From NCBI RefSeq assembly GCF_039566955.1, contig NZ_CP154796.1, forward strand, positions 2,604,001 through 2,668,000: 64,000 nt of DNA, in the 5' to 3' direction. The position numbers and the translations under genes were made by a program. Each line of letters opens with the position of its first letter. Within the stretch, counting starts at the first letter, position 1. The notes under the pieces were generated by a model. It saw nothing but the letters and a program-made list of their open reading frames with translations. It did not search any database and had not been told where the DNA came from. The stretch comes from Micromonospora sp. DSM 45708 (GTDB lineage: Bacteria; Actinomycetota; Actinomycetes; Mycobacteriales; Micromonosporaceae). Positions 32,477-39,045 of the stretch are shown piece after piece.

Positions 32477-32896
32477 CTACCCGTCGCGCAGCCGGCGCAG
32501 GATGCGGGTCAGCTCCGCCCGGTCGCCCGGGTCGAGCACGCCGAAGAACCGTTCCGCCTCGGTGGCCCGGGCCGCCCGGATGGCGGCGCCGACCCGTTCG
32601 CCCGCGGCGGTGGGCGCGACAAGCGTGGCCCGCCGGTCGCCCGGGTCGGGCCGCCGCTCGACCAGGCCGCGCTCCTGGAGGCCGTCGACCACCTCGGTGG
32701 CCGAGCGGGGCGCGATGTGCAGGTGCTCGGCGAGCGCGCCGGGGCGTAACGCGCCGTGCCGCAGCAGCACGCCGAGCGCCCGCGCCTGCCCCGGGCTGAC
32801 CTCCCACGGCTCCAGCGCGCCCTTGGTCTGGTGGCGCAGCCGCCGGGCCACCGCCCAGAACGCCTCGGCCAGGCTCTCCTCGTCGCTGCCGCTCAC
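32477..32896 (-). CDS. MarR family transcriptional regulator
   Basis: 139 residues. Helical N-terminus EAFWAVARRLRHQTKG, winged helix at LEPWEVSPGQARALGVLLRH, LAEHLHIAPRSATEVVDGLQ (recognition helix) and the wing VERRPDPGDRRATLVAPT with the family's DxR motif. GTG 32896 is used. It is divergent from the ABC exporter at 32976, with a palindromic operator region between them; ligand-relieved repression of the exporter is the expected arrangement. Confidence 0.88.
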   Translation of the reverse strand: MSGSDEESLAEAFWAVARRLRHQTKGALEPWEVSPGQARALGVLLRHGALRPGALAEHLHIAPRSATEVVDGLQERGLVERRPDPGDRRATLVAPTAAGERVGAAIRAARATEAERFFGVLDPGDRAELTRILRRLRDG

Positions 32897-32928
32897 CCGG
32901 AATACGGTAACAGCCGATCGGGTTGTTC

Positions 32929-32948
32929 CCTCATGATGAGGTAACCTC
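32929..32948. promoter_or_regulatory. Overlapping palindromes between MarR and the ABC exporter
   Basis: CCTCATGATGAGG (32929-32941) is a perfect odd palindrome and overlaps a second one, GAGGTAACCTC (32938-32948). They lie 33 bases before the MarR start and 28 before the exporter start. This placement in a short divergent promoter is typical of a MarR operator that controls both genes. Confidence 0.7.
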
Positions 32949-32975
32949 AGCATTACCCGACGAAGGAGCACCCCC

Positions 32976-34766
32976 TTGGATCGCATCCCCGACGGCCGCG
33001 GAGCCGGCCGAACCGCGTCCCCCGCCGAGAAGGCCCAGGCCCGCGACGTGTCGCTACGCCGCATCGGCGGCCTCTTCACCGCCCACCGCGGCCCGCTCGC
33101 CGCCGTGGTGGCGATCATCGTGGCGTCGTCGATCATCGCGATGGCCTCGCCGTTCCTGCTGCGTACCGTGATCGACCGGGCCCTGCCCGACCGCGACCTG
33201 ACGCTGCTGGCCTGGCTGGTCGCGGCCATGATCGCGGTGGCCGCCGTCACCGCCGTGCTCGGCGTCGTCCAGACCTGGATCTCCACCCGCGTCGGCCAGG
33301 AGGTCATGCACCGGCTGCGCACCGACGTCTTCGCCCACCTCCAGCGGCAGTCGATCGGCTTCTTCGTGCGCACCCGCACCGGCGAGGTGCAGTCGCGCAT
33401 CACCAACGACATCGGCGGCATGCAGTCGGTGGTCACCTCCACCGCCACCTCGATCGCCGCCAACCTCACCACCGTGGTCGCCACCACCGTGGCGATGGTG
33501 GCACTGAGCTGGCGACTGACGCTCGTCTCGGTGATCGTGCTGCCGCCCGCGCTCTGGCTCACCCGCCGGGTCGCCCGGCTGCGCCGCGAGATCACCGCCC
33601 GGCGCCAGCGCGAACTGGCCGACCTCACCGTGACCATCGAGGAAGGGCTGTCGGTCAGCGGTGTCCGACTGGCCAAGACGCTCGGCACCGGCGCCGCGCT
33701 TGTCGACCGGTTCACCGCCTCCTCGGCCCGCCTGGTCGACCTGGAACTGCGCTCCGAACTGGCCGGCCGCTGGCGGATGGCCGCCATGACCGTGGTCTTC
33801 GCCGCCATCCCCGCCGTGATCTACCTCGGCGCCGGCCTGCCCGGCACCGCCGGCACGCTCACCATCGGCACGCTCGTCGCGTTCACCGCGTTGCAGGGCA
33901 ACCTGTTCCGCCCGCTGATGGGCCTGCTCAACGTCGGCGTCACGCTGACCGCCTCGCTCGCGCTGTTCGCCCGCATCTTCGAATACCTCGACCTGCCGGT
34001 GGAGGTCGCCGAGCCGACCCGCCCGACGCCGCTGGACCCGGCCACGGTCCGCGGCCACCTGCGCGTCGAGGACGTCACGTTCAGCTACCCCGGCAGCGAC
34101 ACCGCCGCGCTGGCCGGCGTCACCCTGGACGTCCCGGCCGGCACCAGCCTGGCCCTGGTCGGCGAGACCGGCTCCGGCAAGAGCACCCTCGCGGCCCTGA
34201 TCAGCCGCCTGCACGACCCGGACGCCGGACGGATCACCATCGACGGCGTCGACCTGCGCGACCTGCGCCTGGCCGACCTGGCCGCCGTCGTGGGCGTGGT
34301 CAGCCAGGAGACGTACCTGCTGCACGCCACCGTGCGCGACAACCTGCGGTACGCCCGGCCGGACGCCACCGACGCCGACATCGAGGCCGCCGCCCGCGCC
34401 GCCCGCATCCACGACCTGATCGCCGCGCTGCCCGACGGGTACGACACCATGGTCGGCTCCCGTGGCCACCGCTTCTCCGGCGGCGAGCAGCAGCGCCTGG
34501 CCATCGCCCGGACGCTGCTGCGCGACCCACGGATCCTGGTGCTCGACGAGGCGACAAGCGCGCTGGACACCGAGACCGAGCGCGCGGTGCAGCGGGCCCT
34601 GGACGAGCTGGCCCGGGGCCGGACCGTGGTGACCATCGCGCACCGCCTCTCCACCGTGCGCGACGCCGACCGGATCGCCGTGCTCGACCACGGCCGCATC
34701 GTCGAGTCCGGCACCCACACCACCCTGCTCGACCACCAGGGCCGCTACGCCACCCTGGTCGGCTGA
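32976..34766 (+). CDS. ABC exporter (MsbA/multidrug type), TTG start
   Basis: 596 residues: a membrane domain with about six segments (residues 45-330, including WISTRVGQEVMHRLRTDVF and ISRITNDI-like SRITNDIGGMQS), then an ATPase domain with Walker A GETGSGKST, VVSQETYLLHATVRDN, FSGGEQQRLAIAR and Walker [13 protein letters not shown]. The TTG at 32976 is chosen because GAAGGAG lies seven bases before it and no ATG or GTG fits. It functions as a half-transporter dimer; a drug or lipid-like substrate is likely given the MarR neighbour. Confidence 0.88.
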   Translation: MDRIPDGRGAGRTASPAEKAQARDVSLRRIGGLFTAHRGPLAAVVAIIVASSIIAMASPFLLRTVIDRALPDRDLTLLAWLVAAMIAVAAVTAVLGVVQTWISTRVGQEVMHRLRTDVFAHLQRQSIGFFVRTRTGEVQSRITNDIGGMQSVVTSTATSIAANLTTVVATTVAMVALSWRLTLVSVIVLPPALWLTRRVARLRREITARRQRELADLTVTIEEGLSVSGVRLAKTLGTGAALVDRFTASSARLVDLELRSELAGRWRMAAMTVVFAAIPAVIYLGAGLPGTAGTLTIGTLVAFTALQGNLFRPLMGLLNVGVTLTASLALFARIFEYLDLPVEVAEPTRPTPLDPATVRGHLRVEDVTFSYPGSDTAALAGVTLDVPAGTSLALVGETGSGKSTLAALISRLHDPDAGRITIDGVDLRDLRLADLAAVVGVVSQETYLLHATVRDNLRYARPDATDADIEAAARAARIHDLIAALPDGYDTMVGSRGHRFSGGEQQRLAIARTLLRDPRILVLDEATSALDTETERAVQRALDELARGRTVVTIAHRLSTVRDADRIAVLDHGRIVESGTHTTLLDHQGRYATLVG

Positions 34767-34803
34767 ACCCCCGCCCCGCCCCGCCCCGTCCCTGGCCTTC
34801 GTT

Positions 34804-34871
34804 GATCTTGCAGTTGCTGCCCTCCCATATCAGAGCAAGTCCGACTTTCCCGGGGCCGCAAGTGCAAGATC
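34804..34871. repeat. REP-like inverted repeat between convergent genes
   Basis: GATCTTGCAGTTGC (34804-34817) and GCAAGTGCAAGATC (34858-34871) pair with one mismatch across 40 bases that include an AT-rich CCCATATCAGAG. It sits in the 118-base gap between two convergent stops and could act as a bidirectional terminator. Its unrelatedness to the neighbouring GC-only spacer suggests a dispersed intergenic element of this genus. Confidence 0.6.
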
Positions 34872-34884
34872 GCTGGGGGTGGGG

Positions 34885-35745
34885 TCAGGGCTCAGGGCTC
34901 GGGGGTGGGTTCTCGGCGTGGGGTGGGTGGGAGCGTTGACCCGGGGCCGGGCGTGGGGTGGGCGGGGGCAGCAGGGGGTCCAGCGGCATGAACATCTCCG
35001 CCGGGGCGTCCGGCCGTGGGCCGCGTCGGGGCGGCGCGGGTCGGGCCGCGGCGCGCCCCGTGCTGCCGGGCGGTCGCTCCGGCGCGTCGGGTGGGGGCGG
35101 GTCGCGCCGGTGGCGTTCCTCGGCGTACTCGGCGCGTCGGCGGGCCAGGTCGCGTTCGCACTCCAGCGCGATGCGCTGCTCCCAGTACGGCTGGAGCAGC
35201 CGGCGGACCCGCTCGTCCAGATGCACGGTCACGTCCGGCTCGCAGGTGAACGTCACGTCGCCCCGCGCGTACGCCCAGGGTGGTGGATCGTGCTCGGCGA
35301 GCGCCGCGGTCAGCGCGACGAGCAGGTCGCGCGGACGGTGCGGCGGCACCTCCGCCGCGCAGCGGACCGCCAGCCGGTGCAGCCGCTGCGTCGCCTGCGG
35401 CTGAAAATAGTCGACGTACCAGCCGAACAGTTCCGGCCGGGCGGTCTCCGACGACCAGGTGAAGGTGGCCCGGACCCCGAACACGTAGACCTGGCCCTGG
35501 GCCGGCACCACCAGCGGCTCCGGTCGCCGCCGGTCGATGGTGGTCACCGGCGTCGCCGGCTCCTCGGTCCACCACAGGTGCCGCAGTGTGGGCTGCGCGC
35601 CGGCCCAGAACCGTCGGCCGCGCCGACGCGCCGCGTCGCCGAGCGTCCGGGCCCGTCCGGCCCAGCGTCGCCGCCAGCCGTCGACAGGTGCGCCGGGCGT
35701 CGGTCGCCGGCCGGTCGGGTCGGCGCCCGATGGCATCGCGGTCAT
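34885..35745 (-). CDS. Uncharacterised protein with Pro-rich tail
   Basis: 286 residues, no family recognised. A basic N-terminal 50 residues (GWRRRWAGRARTLGDAARRR) are followed by a globular middle: PLVVPAQGQVYVFGVRATFTW, FGWYVDYFQPQATQRLHRLA and FTCEPDVTVHLDERVRRLLQP, then a charged coiled helix (RDLARRRAEYAEERHRRD) and a Pro/Arg-rich disordered tail from about residue 215. The middle part has beta strands and a helix order that could be a distant SPFH/Band-7-like relation, but I would not assign it. No signal peptide or membrane segment. ATG 35745; transcribed alone. Confidence 0.7.
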   Translation of the reverse strand: MTAMPSGADPTGRRPTPGAPVDGWRRRWAGRARTLGDAARRRGRRFWAGAQPTLRHLWWTEEPATPVTTIDRRRPEPLVVPAQGQVYVFGVRATFTWSSETARPELFGWYVDYFQPQATQRLHRLAVRCAAEVPPHRPRDLLVALTAALAEHDPPPWAYARGDVTFTCEPDVTVHLDERVRRLLQPYWEQRIALECERDLARRRAEYAEERHRRDPPPPDAPERPPGSTGRAAARPAPPRRGPRPDAPAEMFMPLDPLLPPPTPRPAPGQRSHPPHAENPPPSPEP

Positions 35746-35890
35746 CGCACCCCTCTCCGCCGGGCGACAGCCGGCCGCCCGGCCGTCGTGGGGCGGCGGG
35801 TCGGTCGGGTGAGGGGGTGTCTCGGAGTCAACCTAACAACCGGGTACGGCCGGAGTGGGCAGCCGCGCGGGCGACCCGTCGCTCGCGTTC

Positions 35891-36051
35891 GTCCGATCGG
35901 ACGACGTGTCGCGTAGTCCGATCGACGGGACTTGCCGCCGAATCTGTTAACGTTCCCAATGCGGTCGGTCCCGTCCACGGGACCGACCGTCCAAACCAGA
36001 CGGTGATCTCAGGGTGATGTCTTGATTCCGCTACGTCGCGCTTCGTAGCGT
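35891..36051. other. Palindrome-rich intergenic region (35746-36118)
   Basis: GTCCGATCGGAC (35891-35902) is a perfect 12-bp palindrome and its half GTCCGATCG recurs at 35916. CGGTCGGTCCCGT (35962-35974) and ACGGGACCGACCG (35977-35989) form a perfect 13-bp inverted repeat with a two-base centre, followed by CGCTACG...CGTAGCG (36029-36051). AT-richer AATCTGTTAACGTTCCCAAT lies between them. It probably holds the divergent promoters of 35745 and 36219 plus operators; a small RNA is possible but unproven. Confidence 0.5.
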
Positions 36052-36118
36052 GAGGCTTCCGCAAACCGCTCGGTGGTGGGGCGCCACCGACGGCTGCGGT
36101 CATTCCCGTGGGGGGCGA

Positions 36119-36214
36119 ATGCTGATCGCCGGAGCCGTGCCGGTCACCACCGTCATGGCGGGGTTGCGTGCCGACAAGCCGACGTCCGCCGGGCCGGGCG
36201 CGGGGAGGGACTGA
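36119..36214 (+). CDS. Possible 31-residue small protein
   Basis: ATG 36119 has a strong GGGGGG purine run just before it and reads MLIAGAVPVTTVMAGLRADK plus eleven more residues to TGA at 36212-36214. It ends four bases before the start of the next gene, as if translationally coupled. The hydrophobic first half could be a short membrane or leader segment. No homology is recognised, and it may simply be a leader that carries ribosomes to 36219. Confidence 0.3.
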   Translation: MLIAGAVPVTTVMAGLRADKPTSAGPGAGRD

Positions 36215-36218
36215 ACGC

Positions 36219-36767
36219 ATGGGCGTGGAAGCTCGCCGGGCCGCCGGACGGACCATCGAATTCCTCAGGTCGCTCGCGGAGCGGCAGTACGACCGGGTGT
36301 GGACGCCGGACTTCCTCACCCTCACTCCCGACGTGCAGGGTTTCGTGGTGTACCACCACGGCGGGCTGGTCCTGGTCTACGGCGCGGTGGTCCAGGGCGA
36401 CCCGACCCGCTGGTTCTTCCAGATGGCGTGCGCGCCCGGCGCGGACGTCGCCGACATCTCCGGCGCGATGAGCTGGGCGAACATCCGCAACCGACTGGCC
36501 GACACCGGGCGCTACTACTGCGTGGTGAAGGCCGACCAGGGCGCCTGCCACGTGGTGTTCACGCTCGACGTGTGGAGTCCGCTGCTGGAGGACGTGACCG
36601 CGCCCGAGGCGCAGGCCGTACGTGACCTGCTCGACGGCGCGCTCGCGGTGTGCGTCCACAACGCGACCGCTGATTTCCGGGACCTGTCCGCCTACCTTCC
36701 GGGGGCCCGGCCGCTCAACCCGACCGAGGTCGACGCCTGGACGCTGTTCGCCTGCACGCAGGACTGA
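36219..36767 (+). CDS. Uncharacterised protein, YbjN/chaperone-like fold suspected
   Basis: 182 residues without signal peptide or membrane segment. GFVVYHHGGLVLVYGAVVQ, WFFQMACAPGADVADISGA, the ANIRNRLADTGRYYCVVKAD segment and CHVVFTLDVW suggest an alternating strand-helix fold like YbjN or type III chaperone-related proteins; this is a weak inference. An acidic helix (APEAQAVRDLLDGALAVCVH) follows. GGGAGGG lies 10 bases before ATG 36219. Convergent with the MetE-like gene. Confidence 0.65.
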   Translation: MGVEARRAAGRTIEFLRSLAERQYDRVWTPDFLTLTPDVQGFVVYHHGGLVLVYGAVVQGDPTRWFFQMACAPGADVADISGAMSWANIRNRLADTGRYYCVVKADQGACHVVFTLDVWSPLLEDVTAPEAQAVRDLLDGALAVCVHNATADFRDLSAYLPGARPLNPTEVDAWTLFACTQD

Positions 36768-36819
36768 CCGGGAATCCGGTCCTGTTCGCGGAGAGTTCGG
36801 TGCGGACCGTCGCGGACGG

Positions 36820-37878
36820 TCAGAGCCTCTCCGCGGCCAGGGCCGTGCCCTCGATCCGGGCCCGTACCTTCGCGAATGCCGTCTCCCGAGACGTCGACAC
36901 GTCATCGCCGAACGGCGCGAACCCGCAGTCGTCGCACGTACCCAGCCGCTCGGGCCCAAGGTGCTCGGCGGCCAGGAGTACCCGGTCGCGCACCTGCGCG
37001 GGAGTCTCGACCTGCGGGTCGATCGGGTCCGTGACGCCGACGAAAACTCGTTGTCCGGGCCGGGCGTGCGCCGCGATCGTTGCCAGTACCCGCTTCGGGT
37101 CCGGCTCGCTCGCGAGCTGCACGTAGAACCGGCCCGCGTTGAGCGCGAACAGGCTCGGCAGGAGTTCGGCGTAGTCCACGTCGAGGCTGTGCGTCGAGTC
37201 GCGGTCGCCGCCCGGGCAGGTGTGTACCCCGATCCGTGCCCGCTGCGCGTCAGTGAACCGGTCGAGTACCCGGTTGTTGAGCGCCACGAACGACTCAAGT
37301 AACCCCTTGGACGGATCGAGCTTCACCGACAGCCGGCCCTCGGTGAAGTCGAGCTGAACCGAGTCCGCGCCGGCGTCGAGCGCCGCACGGATGTCCGCCT
37401 CGGCCTCGTTGACGAGGTCGTCGAGGAACGCCTCCCGGTCGTACCCGGCGATGCCGTCCGCCGGGTACAGCAGGCTCAGCGCGGACGGCGCGATGACGGC
37501 CTGCTTGACCGGCACCGTCGCGTACCGCTGCGCGCCTCGCAGGTACTCCACCGACCGCACCGCGTACCGGAACGGCCCCTCGGTCAGCCTCGGCAGCTGC
37601 CGGGTGTGGCCGTCCGCGAACGGGATCACGACGCCGTCGGGCGCCACGTTGGTGAGCCCGGCGAGCGGGTACGTCGCGAAGCTGGGCTTGCGCTGCTCGC
37701 CGTCGGTCACCACCGGCGACCCGAGCGCCACCAGCCTCGTGATCGTGTCCCGCACCGCCTCGTCGTACCGCGTCCCGAGTTCGTCGGCGCCGATCCGGCC
37801 GGCCGCGTGGTCAGCGGCGGCGGCCAGCAGCTCGGGCGAGCGGGGGATGCTGCCGATCGGTTCGGTCGGGATCATCAT
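36820..37878 (-). CDS. Cobalamin-independent methionine synthase (MetE) C-terminal-type methyltransferase
   Basis: 352 residues, equivalent to the catalytic half of MetE only. Zinc-site residues appear as His and Cys in GVHTCPGGD and Cys in TCDDCGFAPF, with Glu in SVQLDFTEGRLS and QLASEPDP as further family blocks. Stand-alone proteins of this class include core methionine synthases and other thiol methyltransferases, so the methyl donor and acceptor are open. The first codons (MMIPTEPIGSIPRS) carry the family's usual opening. ATG 37878; transcribed alone. Confidence 0.82.
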   Translation of the reverse strand: MMIPTEPIGSIPRSPELLAAAADHAAGRIGADELGTRYDEAVRDTITRLVALGSPVVTDGEQRKPSFATYPLAGLTNVAPDGVVIPFADGHTRQLPRLTEGPFRYAVRSVEYLRGAQRYATVPVKQAVIAPSALSLLYPADGIAGYDREAFLDDLVNEAEADIRAALDAGADSVQLDFTEGRLSVKLDPSKGLLESFVALNNRVLDRFTDAQRARIGVHTCPGGDRDSTHSLDVDYAELLPSLFALNAGRFYVQLASEPDPKRVLATIAAHARPGQRVFVGVTDPIDPQVETPAQVRDRVLLAAEHLGPERLGTCDDCGFAPFGDDVSTSRETAFAKVRARIEGTALAAERL

Positions 37879-38398
37879 GCGGGCACGATAAGGGACCATC
37901 GTTGCCGGCACGTTCTTCGGAATTGCGCTGTGCGTTCCCGTGCAACGCCTCGACCCGGAGGCGTACGCCGCCGTCCGATCGGCTTCGCGTCCCGGTGATC
38001 GCACCTCGGGAAACCAGCGATAGCGTGGTCAGCCGGACGGAATCGGCGGGCGGGGGATCGATGAGCGTGTGGGGAAACCTCGCACCTGCTCCCGAAACCT
38101 GGTCGACCGCAACCGGCGGCCTTGGCGTCCCGCAGCCCGCGGGACCGAGAACCGGGCCGGCCGGCAGACTCCAACGATCGAGCCCGTCCGTCTGCCTGAC
38201 GGTCCTCGGCGCCCGGACACGGTCGTCAGGGCCGCCTGATCGGGCGGGCCGAGTCGCCGTCAAGGTCGCTCGACTCGGCCGATCAGGCGCGGTGGCGGGC
38301 GTCCGCACCGTTGATTGCGGCCCGGCAACCGATCCCGCCGACCGTCCCTCGTGGTCGGATCAGGTTCCGTTCCGTCGTCGGGGGAGAGGGGAACACCC
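37879..38398. other. 520-bp gap with a large imperfect inverted repeat
   Basis: No gene here is convincing: an ATG at 38061 opens a frame (MSVWGNLAPAPETW) but codon use and ribosome site are poor. The notable element is a long inverted repeat: 38233-38256 (CGCCTGATCG, then GCCGAGTCG after a five-base GGCGG stretch) against 38271-38289 (CGACTCGGC, CGATCAGGCG), which gives 19 paired bases with a four-base bulge and a 14-base loop. It looks like a terminator whose gene has been lost, or a mobile hairpin element. Confidence 0.5.
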
Positions 38399-38926
38399 AT
38401 GAGCCGGAACAGTCCCGCGCTCGGATTCCTGCTGTGTCTGCTGATCGGAGGTGCTCCGATCCTGCTCGGCGTCATGGCGGCCCGTCGGGGCAAGCGGAAA
38501 CTGCGAACCGCCCCCGGAGGTGGGGACGGGGCGCCGCTCGTGACGTTCGAGGGGTTCACCGCCGGCCTCGGTGCCCGCCCCGACGCCAGCCGGATCCACG
38601 CGGTGATGCGGGTCTTCGCCGAGCACCTCGTCGTGACGCGCAGCCTGATGGCCGGCGGGCGGCTGGTGACGGACCGGTTCGCCGCCGGCGACGTCCTGTC
38701 GGTGCGCGAGGACGAGTTCCACATGACCGGGATCGCGGGAGCCGTCGCCGACCGCAACGTCAGGCATCCGGTGAGCCGCCTCCTGGGGGCGTCCAACATG
38801 CTCCCGGGCGTCCTGCTGCGGACCCGCCGGGGCGACCTCGTGTTCGTGGTCGAGCGGAAGGACCAGATCCGCCGTCGAGAGGTGTACCTGGCCGTCTGCA
38901 CCCTGATCGGCCAGCAGCCGCGCTGA
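38399..38926 (+). CDS. Uncharacterised membrane-anchored protein
   Basis: 175 residues. One N-terminal membrane segment (ALGFLLCLLIGGAPILLGVM, residues 7-26) is followed by a basic stretch (ARRGKRKLR), giving an N-out/C-in anchor and a cytoplasmic domain of about 140 residues. That domain (VTRSLMAGGRLVTDRFAAGD, LLRTRRGDLVFVVERKD) could be PH-like but is not recognised with confidence. GGGGAGAGGGGAA precedes ATG 38399. Transcribed alone toward the protease gene, 119 bases before its start. Confidence 0.65.
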   Translation: MSRNSPALGFLLCLLIGGAPILLGVMAARRGKRKLRTAPGGGDGAPLVTFEGFTAGLGARPDASRIHAVMRVFAEHLVVTRSLMAGGRLVTDRFAAGDVLSVREDEFHMTGIAGAVADRNVRHPVSRLLGASNMLPGVLLRTRRGDLVFVVERKDQIRRREVYLAVCTLIGQQPR

Positions 38927-39045
38927 CCGGCACCCACAGGCATCGACGCACTGCCATTAATGGATGTTCGGCGGGTGTCGGCCGGTCGATCATCCTGGTC
39001 GGATGGCGGAACGGACATCGCCGTTCGACGATGACAGGAGGGACC

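Noticed and set aside
37902..38402. Plus-strand open frame in the gap after the MetE-like gene
   Set aside because: Weak codon bias, no ribosome site, low-complexity translation, and it spans the large hairpin.
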